A DNA stretch of 55,449 bases. Origin: Denitratimonas yunnanensis (SeqCode) (GTDB lineage Bacteria; Pseudomonadota; Gammaproteobacteria; Xanthomonadales; Xanthomonadaceae). The position numbers were made by a program, and so were the translations under genes. Shown one piece after another: positions 1 through 9,702 of the stretch; position 1 is the first letter of the stretch; every line of letters starts with the position of its first letter. The stretch lies in contig JAPMLR010000013.1 in the NCBI GenBank assembly GCA_026410415.1, forward strand, positions 1 through 55,449, in the 5' to 3' direction. The notes under the pieces are model-generated. The model ran no database searches, was not told the origin of the DNA, and saw only the letters and a list, made by a program, of their open reading frames with translations.

Positions 1-464
1 CACCGCCGCCGCCGCCTCCCGAACCCCCCAAGCGTCCACCGCCGAAGGTCATCGAGCGGGCCACGCCGCCGCCGCCGGCGCCACCCGCCGCGCCGCCGGT
101 GATTCTGGATGATCCCACCCCGATGTCGGTGCCGGCGCCGCCGCCGGCACCGCCAGCGCCACCGGCCCCGTTGGCCAACTACGGCGCCAGCGAAGACACC
201 AGCTATCGTCGTTACCGTCCGCCGCGGTATCCACCGCAGGCAGTCCGCCAGCGGCAGGAGGGTGAGGTTGTCCTGCGCGTGCTGGTTGGCACCGATGGTG
301 TTCCGGTCCAGATCGAAATCGAAAAATCCAGCCGTTCCCGTTTGCTCGACCGGGCCGCGATGGATGCGGTACGGGACTGGAGGTTCAATCCTGGCATGCG
401 TGACGGCAAGGCCATTCAAAGTTGGGTACTTGTACCCATTTCATTCAAGCTCAGTGATCTCTAA
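1..464 (+). CDS. tonB: TonB energy-transducing protein (5' end cut off by window)
   Basis: The frame starting at base 3 is open to the left edge, so the N-terminal signal anchor is missing. The visible part opens with a Pro/Ala-rich linker (long runs of P with K, R and E), the periplasm-spanning spacer typical of TonB. The last ~90 residues are a TonB C-terminal domain: 'RYPPQAVRQRQEGEVVLRV', then 'VDGVPVQIEIEKSS'-like strands and a final 'SWVLVPISFKL'. TonB carries proton-motive energy from ExbB/ExbD to outer-membrane receptors. exbB, exbD1 and exbD2 follow directly (15-bp gap to exbB), which makes the assignment firm. Stop TAA at 462-464. Confidence 0.93.
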   Translation, partial: PPPPPPEPPKRPPPKVIERATPPPPAPPAAPPVILDDPTPMSVPAPPPAPPAPPAPLANYGASEDTSYRRYRPPRYPPQAVRQRQEGEVVLRVLVGTDGVPVQIEIEKSSRSRLLDRAAMDAVRDWRFNPGMRDGKAIQSWVLVPISFKLSDL

Positions 465-479
465 GAAGGGACAGGCGTT

Positions 480-1319
480 ATGCAACAAGATGCAGCTTCC
501 ACCCCGCCGGCAGACCAGACCGCGATCGCGGCACCCGCTGTCGATCCCTCCACACAGGCGGCTGCCCCCAGCTTCGCTGGTGCATCCGATGCCGATGCGT
601 TGTCGCAAATGGGTTTTGCCCATCTCTTCCATGAGATGACCAGCAAACCCGGCGAATTCGCAGTCTCCTGGGTCGTTCTGCTGTCCCTGGTGATCATGTC
701 GATCGGCTCCTGGTACTACACCATCGTCAACTTCCTGAAGAACAGCGTGGTCCGTGCACGTGCCGAACGCGTGATCCGCACGTTCTGGGACACGCCGAAT
801 CCGGCGGATGCGATCCGTGCAATGGAAGAACAGCCCAAGAATGAGCCGTTCTCCAAAATCGCGCTGGATGCCGCTCAGGCAGCCTTGCACCACCAGCGTA
901 ACGAAGGCAGCCGCCTGGTCGAGTCCCTGAACCGTTCAGAGTTCATCGATCGCGCCCTGCGTCAGGCCGTGACCCGCGAGAGCAGCAAGCTCGAGAATGG
1001 TCTGACCTGGCTGGCTACCACTGGCGCCACCGCACCGTTCATCGGTCTGCTGGGCACCGTGTGGGGCATCTATGGCGCACTGATCCGCATCGGTGCCACG
1101 GGTTCGGCATCGATCGACGCCGTTGCCGGCCCGGTGGGTGAGGCGCTCATCATGACCGCGCTCGGCCTGTTCGTCGCGATTCCGGCGGTGGTGGCGTTCA
1201 ACACCTTTGTCCGCACCAACCGCGACACGAATGCCAAGTTCGATACCTTCGCGCACGATCTGCACGACTTCTTCGCGACCGGCTCGCGCGTGGGCAATGC
1301 TGCCCCGGCCAAGCGCTAA
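480..1319 (+). CDS. exbB: Biopolymer transport protein ExbB (MotA/TolQ/ExbB proton channel)
   Basis: 279 residues. It has an Ala/Pro/Asp-rich N-terminal segment of ~50 residues before the first membrane helix (around 'VSWVVLLSLVIMSIGSWYY'). Two further helices flank the conserved 'GLLGTVWGIYGAL' and 'PVGEALIMTALGLFVAIPAVV' regions that line the ExbB proton path. ExbB pentamers hold the ExbD dimer and drive TonB. The start ATG has a purine-rich stretch (aagaaggga) just upstream and lies 15 bp after tonB. The N-terminal extension makes it longer than E. coli ExbB (244 aa), as in other Xanthomonas-type systems. TolQ is the alternative family member, but the neighbouring tonB argues for ExbB. Confidence 0.93.
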   Translation: MQQDAASTPPADQTAIAAPAVDPSTQAAAPSFAGASDADALSQMGFAHLFHEMTSKPGEFAVSWVVLLSLVIMSIGSWYYTIVNFLKNSVVRARAERVIRTFWDTPNPADAIRAMEEQPKNEPFSKIALDAAQAALHHQRNEGSRLVESLNRSEFIDRALRQAVTRESSKLENGLTWLATTGATAPFIGLLGTVWGIYGALIRIGATGSASIDAVAGPVGEALIMTALGLFVAIPAVVAFNTFVRTNRDTNAKFDTFAHDLHDFFATGSRVGNAAPAKR

Positions 1320-1356
1320 GTCCGGCGGGTCATCGGCGACGTTACGGAGTTAAGAC

Positions 1357-1773
1357 ATGGCATTCAGCAGCAACGGCAGTGGTGGTGGCGGTCCTATGGC
1401 CGAAATCAACGTCACGCCGCTGGTCGACGTGATGCTGGTGCTGCTGATCATTTTCATGATCACCGCACCTCTGATGGCCCACAAGGTCGAGATCAAGCTT
1501 CCCGAGGCCAACCTCGATGTGAAACCGGACGACCCCAGTCGTCCGATCACGCTGGCGATCAAGGAAAACGGCGACATCTTCTGGAATGACGATCCCATCA
1601 CCAGAATGATGCTGGAATCCCAGCTTGCGCTGGAAGCCCAGAAGAAGCCGCAACCCCGTATCGACATCCGCGCCGACCGCACTACCCGTTACAAGGTCGT
1701 GCAAGAGGTCGTCAGGACAGCCAAGAACGTGGGAATCGCCAAGGTCGGCTTCGTGGCGACCAAGGAAAACTGA
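1357..1773 (+). CDS. exbD1: Biopolymer transport protein ExbD, first copy
   Basis: 138 residues. A short N-terminal Gly/Ser-rich cytoplasmic segment is followed by one transmembrane helix carrying the proton-relay aspartate in 'INVTPLVDVMLVLLIIFMI'. A periplasmic domain follows ('KVEIKLPEANLDVKPDDP') and ends in 'VGFVATKEN'. The start ATG has GGAG about 7 bases upstream. It is the third gene of the tonB-exbB-exbD1-exbD2 operon. The family function is coupling proton flow through ExbB to TonB. Confidence 0.93.
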   Translation: MAFSSNGSGGGGPMAEINVTPLVDVMLVLLIIFMITAPLMAHKVEIKLPEANLDVKPDDPSRPITLAIKENGDIFWNDDPITRMMLESQLALEAQKKPQPRIDIRADRTTRYKVVQEVVRTAKNVGIAKVGFVATKEN

Positions 1774-1807
1774 CATCACCCGTCGCAACAAGTTTAGGAG
1801 TTGAAAC

Positions 1808-2218
1808 ATGGCCTTCAGTTCGGGTGGCGGAAGCGGTGCAATGGCGGACATCAACGTCACGCCATTGGTCGACGTGATGCTGGTGTTGCTGATCATCTTC
1901 ATGGTGACGGCACCGATGATGTCCTACGAGATCCAGATTGACCTGCCGCAGCCAAGCAACGTGATGCCGGAAAATCCGGTCGATCCGCCACCGCCGATCC
2001 GCTTGCGCATCGATGAAAGTGGGCAGCTGTACTTCGACAACAGTCAGATTGGTAAGAACTCGCTCAAGCCAGCTTTGATGGTTCAAGCGGGCTTCGATCC
2101 ACAGCCGACACTGGAAATCGAAACCAGTCCGGAAGTGCGTTATGAGGTGTTGGCAGAAGTGCTTGCAACCGCGAAGAACGCGGGCATGATCAAAATCGGT
2201 TTCGTGGAAACGATGTAA
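1808..2218 (+). CDS. exbD2: Biopolymer transport protein ExbD, second copy
   Basis: 136 residues, paralogous to the gene just upstream. It has the same N-terminal arrangement and the same helix with the key Asp ('INVTPLVDVMLVLLIIFMV'). The periplasmic part differs ('YEIQIDLPQPSNVMPENPVDP') and contains a short proline-rich insertion. Start ATG with TAGGAG upstream. Tandem exbD genes are known in Xanthomonas, where exbD2 is not needed for iron uptake but matters in plant interactions; whether that role applies here is inference. A hairpin terminator follows at once. Confidence 0.92.
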   Translation: MAFSSGGGSGAMADINVTPLVDVMLVLLIIFMVTAPMMSYEIQIDLPQPSNVMPENPVDPPPPIRLRIDESGQLYFDNSQIGKNSLKPALMVQAGFDPQPTLEIETSPEVRYEVLAEVLATAKNAGMIKIGFVETM

Positions 2219-2242
2219 CCAGCACGCAGCACCGATGCATCC

Positions 2243-2274
2243 AGAGCGCCGCCTTCGGGCGGCGTTCTCTTTTC
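2243..2274 (+). terminator. Intrinsic terminator of the tonB-exbBD operon
   Basis: A perfect 7-bp GC stem (2247-2253 with 2258-2264) closes a TTCG tetraloop. It can extend to 11 bp with flanking pairs (2243-2268, one G-T wobble), and CTCTTTT follows. It lies 25 bp after exbD2 and before the convergent pdxJ stop. Confidence 0.85.
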
Positions 2275-2307
2275 CGGGAAGCCCGTGAAGTGCCTGGATC
2301 GAAAAGC

Positions 2308-3084
2308 CTACCGGTCGCGGCGGTGGGCGGAGGCAATCACCGCGAGATAGTTGCGCACGGTCTGATCGAGCCCGTCATACAGCGCATCATCGATCAGTGC
2401 ATGGCCGATGGACACTTCGGCAATATCCGGCAACGCGGCAAGCAGTTCGCCGAGATTGGCCTGATCGAGGTCGTGGCCGGCATTGACCCCAAGCCCTGCT
2501 CTCCAGGCCGCTTCGGAGGTTGCCTTGCAATCATCCAGCGCGTGTTGCGGATTGCCTGCGAAGAAGGCGGCGGCATACGGCCCGGTGTAGATTTCCACAC
2601 GGTCGATGCCGATGTCGCGTGCTGCCTGAAAACCCCGCACCGAACCGGCATCCACGAACACACTGACCCGCACGCCCATGCGTTGAAGTTGTGCGCAGAC
2701 CGGTGCCAACCGTTCGATGTCCCGGCCCAGGTCGAACCCATGGTCGGACGTGATCTGTGCATCCGAATCGGGCACCAGCGTGGCTTGTTGTGGCCGTACT
2801 TCGTCTATCAACGCAAGGAGGCCGGGATACTCGCCGCGTGCAGGTGCGAAGGGATTGCCCTCGAGGTTGTACTCGGTCCGGCCCGACACCACGGCCGACA
2901 ATGCGCGCACATCCGCAGGACGGACATGCCGAAGATCGGGACGCGGATGCAAGGTGATGCCCTGCGCACCGGCGGCAAGCACGGTTTCGGCAGCCTGCAT
3001 CATGTCCGGTCGCGTACCGCCGCGGGAGTTTCGCAACACCGCGATCTTGTTGAGATTGATGCTCAGTCGGGTCATCGTTGCCAT
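2308..3084 (-). CDS. pdxJ: Pyridoxine 5'-phosphate synthase PdxJ
   Basis: 258 residues. It condenses 3-amino-2-oxopropyl phosphate with 1-deoxyxylulose 5-phosphate to give pyridoxine 5'-phosphate, the last ring-forming step of DXP-dependent vitamin B6 synthesis. Visible motifs are the N-terminal 'LSINLNKIAVLRNSRGG' (the Xanthomonad variant of the usual NIDHVATLRNAR), 'GITLHPRPDLRHV' with the conserved histidines, and 'VSIGHALIDDALYDGL', which matches the catalytic His loop near the C-terminus. A second in-frame ATG three codons in (3075) cannot be excluded as start; neither has a strong ribosome site. It is convergent with exbD2, and the same neighbourhood is seen in Xanthomonas. Confidence 0.93.
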   Translation of the reverse strand: MATMTRLSINLNKIAVLRNSRGGTRPDMMQAAETVLAAGAQGITLHPRPDLRHVRPADVRALSAVVSGRTEYNLEGNPFAPARGEYPGLLALIDEVRPQQATLVPDSDAQITSDHGFDLGRDIERLAPVCAQLQRMGVRVSVFVDAGSVRGFQAARDIGIDRVEIYTGPYAAAFFAGNPQHALDDCKATSEAAWRAGLGVNAGHDLDQANLGELLAALPDIAEVSIGHALIDDALYDGLDQTVRNYLAVIASAHRRDR

Positions 3085-3245
3085 GCGCTTGATCGGTAAT
3101 GAAGTAAGGCCGCCGCCGCGGGATGTGGGCTTTCCTGCGTGATCGGCAGGTTGATCGTGGTGCCGCAGACACAGGTGAAAAACGCGGATGCCGGCATGCC
3201 CCAGGGTAACGGAGGCGAAGAATGCTTCCGGGCTTGGTGGTCAGG

Positions 3246-3824
3246 TCAGGCGTTGAGGAAATTCTGCAACAGCGCGTGCCCATGCTCGGTCAGGATCGAT
3301 TCCGGATGGAACTGCACACCATGCACCGGATACTCGCGATGCCGCAGGCCCATGATTTCCTCGATCGAACCATCGGGGTTCTCGGTCCATGCCGTGACCT
3401 CCAACACCTGAGGCAACGATGACTTCTCCACGACCAGTGAATGGTAGCGTGTCGCCTCATAACCATCCGGCAGCCCGGCAAACACCCCCCGGCCTTCGTG
3501 CCGGATACGCGATGTCTTGCCGTGCATGATCCGGCCGGCGCGCACGACGTTGCCGCCGTAGACCTGCCCCATGCTCTGATGGCCGAGACAGACACCGAGA
3601 ATCGGTGTCGTCGGTCCCAACTGGCGAATCACCTCCATCGAGACACCGGCTTCGTTCGGAGTGCATGGCCCCGGAGAGATCACGATCCGCTGCGGTTTCA
3701 GCGCCGCTATCTGGTCAACGCTCAGGGCGTCGTTGCGCTCTACCCGAACCTCCGCACCAAGCGTCTGCAGGTACTGCACGAGATTGAAGGTGAAACTGTC
3801 GTAGTTGTCGATCATCAACAGCAC
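3246..3824 (-). CDS. trpG: Glutamine amidotransferase of anthranilate/aminodeoxychorismate synthase
   Basis: 192 residues, the normal length for a class I glutamine amidotransferase. The start '[19 protein letters not shown]' is the TrpG/PabA signature. The nucleophile is Cys79 in 'ILGVCLGHQ', the oxyanion region is '[12 protein letters not shown]', and the His/Glu of the triad lie in 'GVQFHPESI'. It delivers ammonia to TrpE or PabB. Usual partners (trpE, trpD, trpC, pabB) are not adjacent; pdxJ is the only gene downstream, 160 bp away. The sequence alone cannot decide between a tryptophan, a folate or a shared role. Confidence 0.9.
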   Translation of the reverse strand: MLLMIDNYDSFTFNLVQYLQTLGAEVRVERNDALSVDQIAALKPQRIVISPGPCTPNEAGVSMEVIRQLGPTTPILGVCLGHQSMGQVYGGNVVRAGRIMHGKTSRIRHEGRGVFAGLPDGYEATRYHSLVVEKSSLPQVLEVTAWTENPDGSIEEIMGLRHREYPVHGVQFHPESILTEHGHALLQNFLNA

Positions 3825-4019
3825 GGTGGCGCGTCCATCAAGCGGCGGAAAACACGAAGCTGCCGATTATCCGCCGAACGCCGTGCATGCGACAGTGCGA
3901 TCACCGCCGGATGGTGTACGAGGTGCGCGAAGCGCCATCCGGTCACGTGCCAAAGCTCCAAACTCCGCTAGCATGATCTGCCGGCAACGGTCCACGCCTC
4001 GACTTTCGGAAATGCAACG

Positions 4020-5453
4020 ATGACAACGCCAGCTCCACAGCATGACGACAGCAGCATTGATGCCGCCCGGCAATGCCTGAATCGCCAGCGCGAGGCGTTC
4101 CTGCGCGATGGCCCGCCAACGCTTGCGCAGCGGCGAGCGGATCTGGATCGGATGCGGTCTGCATTGCTGGCAAAACGGCACGAGATCGAAGCCGCGGTGA
4201 CGGCCGACTTCGGTCACCGATCGCCGCATGAAACCACGATGTTCGAACTGATGACGGTGGTGGAGGGAATCCGCTACCTGCATCGCAGGCTGAGGCGCTG
4301 GATGAAGCCGCAGCGGCGCCACGTCGCGATCCACTTCCAGCCCGCACGTGCATTCGTGCAGTACCAGCCGCTTGGCGTCGTGGGAATCATGTCGCCGTGG
4401 AACTATCCGCTGTCGTTGGCGCTGATGCCACTGGCGACTGCGCTGGCGGCAGGCAACCGAGCGATGATCAAGCCCTCGGAATTCACCCCGGCCACGAGCG
4501 CATTGCTCGAGGCGCTGGTTGGCGAGCTGTTCCCGCGCGAACAGGTGGCCGTGATACAGGGGGATGCCGGGATCGGTGCCGCATTTTCCACACTGCCTTT
4601 CGACCATCTGCTGTTCACCGGCAGCACCCAGGTGGGTCGTGCCGTCATGCGTGCGGCCTCGGAACACCTCGTGCCGGTGACACTGGAGCTTGGGGGCAAG
4701 TCGCCTGCCGTCATCGCGCGTGGTCACGCCGAAGAAGCGGCAGACGCGATTGCCTGGGGCAAGCTCGCCAATGCCGGGCAAACGTGCATCGCGCCGGATT
4801 ACGTGTTGCTGCACCCTGAGGATGTCTCGGCCTTTGCTCTGGCCTTCGATGCCGCGGTGAAACGGTTCTATCCCGCCGGCCCGACGGGGCCCGATTATTC
4901 GTCGATCATCAACGTGCGCCATTTCGCGCGACTGAACGCATTGCTGGACGATGCGCGCGCGAAGGGGGCCCGGATCGAAGTGGTGGGGTACAACCAGGAC
5001 ATGGCCCTCCAACGGCCGAACACGCTTGCGCCCACATTGGTGTTCGGTGCCGGAGACGACACCCGCATCATGCAGGAAGAAATTTTCGGCCCCCTGTTGC
5101 CGCTGTGCGCAACCGACGATATCGATCAGGCCATTGCCAGGATCAATGCCGGACCGCGTCCACTGGCGCTGTACTACTTCGGACCAACCGGGCCGGAGCG
5201 GGAGGCGTTGCTGTCGCGCACCACGTCCGGCAATGTCACGATCAACAACACATTGATGCATTACGCTCAGGACGATCTGCCGTTTGGTGGCGTCGGCCCC
5301 AGTGGCATGGGGGCCTACCATGGCATCGAAGGCTTCCGCGCGATGAGTCACGCGCGCGGCGTCTTGATCCAGGGACGGCGCAACATCGGCAACCTGCTGC
5401 GGCCACCGTTCGGCAAGCTGGCCGATGCCGTCCTGAAGTTCATGCTGCGCTGA
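4020..5453 (+). CDS. Coniferyl aldehyde dehydrogenase-type ALDH
   Basis: 477 residues, NAD(P)-dependent aldehyde dehydrogenase superfamily. Landmarks are 'GVVGIMSPWNYPLSLALMP' (nucleotide-binding entry), 'FTGSTQVG', the general-base Glu223 in 'LELGGKSP', the catalytic Cys256 in 'NAGQTCIAP' and 'EEIFGPLLP'. The C-terminus ('LLRPPFGKLADAVLKFML') and overall length fit the coniferyl aldehyde dehydrogenase (CalB-like) and fatty aldehyde dehydrogenase subgroup, which oxidises aryl or long-chain aldehydes to acids. It is a single gene, divergent from trpG with a 195-bp shared upstream region and convergent with glmS. The substrate is inferred from subgroup resemblance. Confidence 0.85.
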   Translation: MTTPAPQHDDSSIDAARQCLNRQREAFLRDGPPTLAQRRADLDRMRSALLAKRHEIEAAVTADFGHRSPHETTMFELMTVVEGIRYLHRRLRRWMKPQRRHVAIHFQPARAFVQYQPLGVVGIMSPWNYPLSLALMPLATALAAGNRAMIKPSEFTPATSALLEALVGELFPREQVAVIQGDAGIGAAFSTLPFDHLLFTGSTQVGRAVMRAASEHLVPVTLELGGKSPAVIARGHAEEAADAIAWGKLANAGQTCIAPDYVLLHPEDVSAFALAFDAAVKRFYPAGPTGPDYSSIINVRHFARLNALLDDARAKGARIEVVGYNQDMALQRPNTLAPTLVFGAGDDTRIMQEEIFGPLLPLCATDDIDQAIARINAGPRPLALYYFGPTGPEREALLSRTTSGNVTINNTLMHYAQDDLPFGGVGPSGMGAYHGIEGFRAMSHARGVLIQGRRNIGNLLRPPFGKLADAVLKFMLR

Positions 5454-5474
5454 GGCGGCGGCATCCGGAAAGAC

Positions 5475-5512
5475 GTGACGGACCGAGCGGGAACGTCGCC
5501 GGTTCCCGTCAC
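5475..5512. terminator. Hairpin between convergent ALDH gene and glmS
   Basis: GGGAAC (5489-5494) pairs with GTTCCC (5502-5507), and outer GTGACG/CGTCAC arms (5475-5480, 5507-5512) allow a longer or competing fold. There is no clear U tract on either strand, so a terminator role is inferred from its position between two convergent stops. Confidence 0.35.
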
Positions 5513-5553
5513 GGCACGCTTCTTGGCCTGGTGCCCGATACCACCGGGACGTG

Positions 5554-7383
5554 CTACTCGACCGTCACGCTCTTGGCCAGATTCCGCGGCTTGTCGACAT
5601 CGGTGCCGCGCGTCAATGCGGTGTGATAGGCCAGCAATTGCACGGGAATGGTGTGCACGATCGGCGAGAGGATACCGATGTGGCGTGGCGTGCGGATCAC
5701 GTGCACCGCATCGGACGCGCTGAAGCTGCTGTCGGCATCGGCAAACACGAACATTTCGCCGCCGCGTGCACGCACTTCCTGGATGTTGGACTTCACCTTC
5801 TCCAGGAGTGCATCGTTGGGAGCAATCACCACCACAGGCATGGCCTCATCCACCAGCGCGAGCGGGCCGTGCTTGAGCTCGCCAGCCGGATATCCCTCGG
5901 CGTGGATGTAGGAGATTTCCTTCAGTTTGAGCGCTCCCTCGAGCGCGATCGGGTAATGCGTGCCGCGGCCCAGGAACAGCGCATGCTGGCGCGGCGCGAA
6001 CTTCTCCGCCCAGGAGGCGACCTGGGGTTCGAGGTTCAATGCATGTTGAACGCTGCCCGGAAGGTGGCGCAGGTCTTCGAGCAGCGCGTTCTCGCGGGTT
6101 TCATCGACATGGCCATGCAGCTTTCCCAGCGTGACCGCCAACGCGAACAGTGCCACCAATTGCGTGGTGAACGCCTTGGTGGAGGCGACCCCGATCTCGG
6201 CACCCGCACGGGTATAGAACACCAGACGGCTGGCACGTGGAATGGCGCTCTCCGGCACGTTGCAGATCGACAGCGTCCGCGCGTGGCCGACCGATTTGGC
6301 GTATTTGAGCGCTTCCATCGTGTCGAGCGTTTCCCCCGATTGGGAGATCGTCACGACCAGTTGGTTCGGGTGGGCGACGACATCGCGGTAGCGGTATTCG
6401 CTGGCGATATCCACCGCACAGGGGATGCCGGCGATGGCTTCGATCCAGTAACGCGCCGTCAACCCGGCGTAGTAGCTGGTGCCGCAGGCCAGAATCTGCA
6501 CGGAGGAGACGTCTCTGAGCACCGCGGCGGCGTCCTTGCCGAACAACGATGGATCGAAGCCACCGGCATCGAGGATGCCTTCGATGGTGTCGCCGATGGC
6601 ACGCGGCTGCTCGTGGATCTCCTTCTGCATGAAGTGCCGGTACGGACCGAGCTCCAGCGAGGCGAGCGAGATATCGGACACGTGCACGTCGCGGGCAATC
6701 AACCGATCATCCGCATCGAACACGCGAACGCCGGCGCAGGTGATTTCCGCCGTGTCGCCTTCCTCGAGGAAGATCACCCGCCGCGTGGCCGAAACGATGG
6801 CCGAGACATCCGACGCCACGAAGTTCTCGCCCTCGCCCAGGCCGATCAGCAAGGGGCAGCCCATGCGTGCCGCGACCAAGGTGCCCGGATCGCGCTGATC
6901 GATCACCGCGAGTGCATAGGCCCCGTGCAATTCCTTCACCGCTTGCTGCAACGCGCCAAGCAGGCTCGCACCCTCGGTGCGGAAATGGTGGATCAGGTGC
7001 GCAATGACTTCGGTATCGGTTTGTGATTCGAACTGGTAACCGAGTGCGACAAGGCGTTCGCGCTGCTGTTCGTGGTTCTCGATGATGCCGTTGTGGACCA
7101 GCGCCACGCCGTGGCTGATGTGCGGATGGGCGTTGGATTCGGTCACGCCGCCGTGAGTCGCCCAGCGGGTGTGGCCAATGCCGAGCGTGGCGGAAAAGCC
7201 CTCGGTTCCGGCCGCGGATTCCATCTCCGCGACGCGCCCGGTACGGCGCACCCGGCGCACCTCGCTCCCGTCTATGACGGCGATGCCGGCCGAATCGTAG
7301 CCACGATATTCAAGCCGCTTGAGGCCGTCGATCAGGACAGGAACCACATCGCGATCGGCGATTGCTCCAACGATGCCGCACAT
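5554..7383 (-). CDS. glmS: Glutamine-fructose-6-phosphate aminotransferase (isomerizing)
   Basis: 609 residues, the same length as E. coli GlmS. The N-terminal glutaminase starts with the nucleophile Cys2 in '[18 protein letters not shown]', followed by '[13 protein letters not shown]'. The C-terminal half holds two SIS sugar-isomerase domains ('[11 protein letters not shown]', '[14 protein letters not shown]', '[20 protein letters not shown]') and ends in '[10 protein letters not shown]'. It makes glucosamine-6-phosphate for peptidoglycan and LPS. No glmU is adjacent. No ribozyme or riboswitch is apparent upstream, as expected for a Gram-negative. Confidence 0.97.
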   Translation of the reverse strand: MCGIVGAIADRDVVPVLIDGLKRLEYRGYDSAGIAVIDGSEVRRVRRTGRVAEMESAAGTEGFSATLGIGHTRWATHGGVTESNAHPHISHGVALVHNGIIENHEQQRERLVALGYQFESQTDTEVIAHLIHHFRTEGASLLGALQQAVKELHGAYALAVIDQRDPGTLVAARMGCPLLIGLGEGENFVASDVSAIVSATRRVIFLEEGDTAEITCAGVRVFDADDRLIARDVHVSDISLASLELGPYRHFMQKEIHEQPRAIGDTIEGILDAGGFDPSLFGKDAAAVLRDVSSVQILACGTSYYAGLTARYWIEAIAGIPCAVDIASEYRYRDVVAHPNQLVVTISQSGETLDTMEALKYAKSVGHARTLSICNVPESAIPRASRLVFYTRAGAEIGVASTKAFTTQLVALFALAVTLGKLHGHVDETRENALLEDLRHLPGSVQHALNLEPQVASWAEKFAPRQHALFLGRGTHYPIALEGALKLKEISYIHAEGYPAGELKHGPLALVDEAMPVVVIAPNDALLEKVKSNIQEVRARGGEMFVFADADSSFSASDAVHVIRTPRHIGILSPIVHTIPVQLLAYHTALTRGTDVDKPRNLAKSVTVE

Positions 7384-7449
7384 GCGGATACTCGCAATTG
7401 GGGAAGGGGCGAAAGTATCGCATGGGCGTGTCCGGCGCCTGTGGCGAAC

Positions 7450-7470
7450 GTCCGGCTGGACAAGGCGGAC
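7450..7470. promoter_or_regulatory. Candidate enhancer-binding-protein site
   Basis: Inverted repeat GTCCG-N11-CGGAC (7450-7454 and 7466-7470), centred ~70 bp upstream of the -24 element of the sigma-54 promoter. This is the distance range where bacterial enhancer-binding proteins sit. The link to the NtrC-like regulator at 13.6 kb is inference. Confidence 0.35.
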
Positions 7471-7527
7471 AGCGGGATCGATTCAGGCAAGTTCAAGACA
7501 AACAGATACTTGCGGATGATTTTTTGG

Positions 7528-7546
7528 TTGGCACGATCCGTGCATT
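7528..7546 (+). promoter_or_regulatory. Sigma-54 (RpoN) promoter of the MacA-like operon
   Basis: TTGGCACG (7528-7535), four bases, then GTGCAT (7540-7545). The -24 GG (7530-7531) and -12 GC (7542-7543) are exactly 12 bases apart, matching the RpoN consensus TGGCACG-N4-TTGCA except for one base. The predicted start is near 7555, 28 bp before the adaptor ATG. A sigma-54 activator gene lies in the same cluster. Confidence 0.75.
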
Positions 7547-7582
7547 GAATGCAGTAACCACTCAATCGACCTCCTGCTGCCG

Positions 7583-8854
7583 ATGATTTCCGATACCTCC
7601 GCCCAGGACCGCGTACTTGCCTCCGACAGACCCCGATCGCGGCGCCTGAAGTTCGCCTTGGCCGGCGGCATTGCGTTGGTGCTGGGGATGCTCTGGATGG
7701 CGCTGCGTTGGTCCGATGCAAGTCAATCGATCGACGCCTCGCGCCTGCGCATCGCGCAGGTGACGCGAGGCGATCTGATCCGCGACATCAGTGCGGATGG
7801 CCGCGTCATCACGGCCAACAGTCCGACCCTGTACGCGATTGCCGGTGGAACCGTCTCGCTGAAGGTGGTCGCGGGCGATGTCGTGACGCAAGGGCAGGAG
7901 CTGGCGGGCATCGACAGCCCGGAGCTGCGCAGCCGGTTGGTGCAGGAAGCGGCGACGCTGGCCAGTCTGGAAGGCGAGTCGCGGCGTGCCGGGCTGGACG
8001 CGCAGCTGTCCCGTTTCGATGCACAGAGGCTGCTCGATCAGGCCAGCATCGACCATACCGCGGCGCAGCGCGACCTGGAGCGGATCGAGCGCGCCTTCGA
8101 GCGTGGCGCGGTACCGCGCAACGATCTGGATCGCGCCCGTGACAACCTGCGCAAGGCGGAAATCGGTTTGGACGCGGCGCGCCAGAGTCAGGCATTGCAA
8201 AACCAGGGCGCGAGCATCGATGCGCAAAACAAGAGGTTGATGGCCGAACGCCAGGCCGCCGTGGTGGATGAACTGCAGCGCCAGGTCGACGCCCTCACGC
8301 TGCGCGCACCGTTCGACGGACAGGTCGGACAGATCCAGGTCGGGCAAGGCAGCAACGTCGCGATCAACGCGCCCGTGTTGACGGTGGTTGACCTGTCCGA
8401 GTTCGAAGTGGAAATCCGCGTGCCCGAAAGCTTCGCGCGCGATCTGGCGATTGGCGTGCCAGCGCGGGTCCGCAGCAGTGGGGCCGACTATGCGGCCGCC
8501 GTCTCCGCCGTATCGCCGGAAGTGGTGAATGGCGAAGTGACGGCACGCCTGCGCTTCGAGGATGGCCAGCAGCCTCCGGGGCTGCGCCAGAACCAGCGCC
8601 TGTCCGCACGCATCGTGCTGGACCGACGCAACAACGTGTTGATGATCGAACGCGGCCCGTTCCTTGAACAGGAAGGCGGGCGCTTCGCCTGGGTGATACG
8701 CGATGGCGTTGCCGAACGGCGAGCCATCCAGGCCGGTGTCAGCAGCCTCAGTGCCGTCGAAATCGTATCCGGCCTCGACGTCGGAGAGCGCATCGTGATC
8801 TCCGGTACCGATCAATTCACCGGCAGCGAGCGGGTCCGGGTTTCCGGGCTCTGA
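7583..8854 (+). CDS. Periplasmic adaptor (membrane fusion) protein, MacA/HlyD type
   Basis: 423 residues. One membrane anchor lies at about residues 22-42 ('KFALAGGIALVLGMLWMAL'). A barrel-sandwich half follows ('GTVSLKVVAGDVVTQGQEL'), then a long alpha-hairpin/coiled coil (~115-225, rich in R, Q, A, D, E), the returning lipoyl half ('LTLRAPFDGQVGQIQVGQG') and a C-terminal beta-barrel. Such adaptors bridge an inner-membrane ABC exporter to an outer-membrane channel of the TolC type. It is the first gene of an operon with an ABC ATPase and two permeases, downstream of a sigma-54 promoter. No TolC gene is in the window. The exported compound cannot be told from sequence; MacAB relatives export peptides, lipids or macrolides. 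Confidence 0.88.
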   Translation: MISDTSAQDRVLASDRPRSRRLKFALAGGIALVLGMLWMALRWSDASQSIDASRLRIAQVTRGDLIRDISADGRVITANSPTLYAIAGGTVSLKVVAGDVVTQGQELAGIDSPELRSRLVQEAATLASLEGESRRAGLDAQLSRFDAQRLLDQASIDHTAAQRDLERIERAFERGAVPRNDLDRARDNLRKAEIGLDAARQSQALQNQGASIDAQNKRLMAERQAAVVDELQRQVDALTLRAPFDGQVGQIQVGQGSNVAINAPVLTVVDLSEFEVEIRVPESFARDLAIGVPARVRSSGADYAAAVSAVSPEVVNGEVTARLRFEDGQQPPGLRQNQRLSARIVLDRRNNVLMIERGPFLEQEGGRFAWVIRDGVAERRAIQAGVSSLSAVEIVSGLDVGERIVISGTDQFTGSERVRVSGL

Positions 8855-8892
8855 GCGCGATCCGTCACCGAATCAAACATAAGGAGCATCTC

Positions 8893-9596
<704 letters not shown>

Positions 9597-9600
<4 letters not shown>

Positions 9601-9691
9601 GTCGGGGCGACGCCCCCGACCCCTGCACCTTCCTCGCCAGCCCTTCTCCATCCCATACACCACCACCGTCGGGCACACAGGCCCGACCTGC
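9597..9691. repeat. Inverted pair of GTAG-type REP elements (REPIN-like), copy 1
   Basis: The left REP (9597-9620) is GTAG followed by a GTCGGGG...CCCCGAC hairpin. The right REP (9668-9691) is the mirror form, GTCGGGC...GCCCGAC followed by CTGC (a variant of CTAC). 47 bp separate them. The layout matches the GTAG-ended palindromes of Stenotrophomonas. The TAG at 9598-9600 is the stop codon of the upstream ATPase gene. Confidence 0.75.
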
Positions 9692-9702
9692 GGGAGCCTT
9701 CC

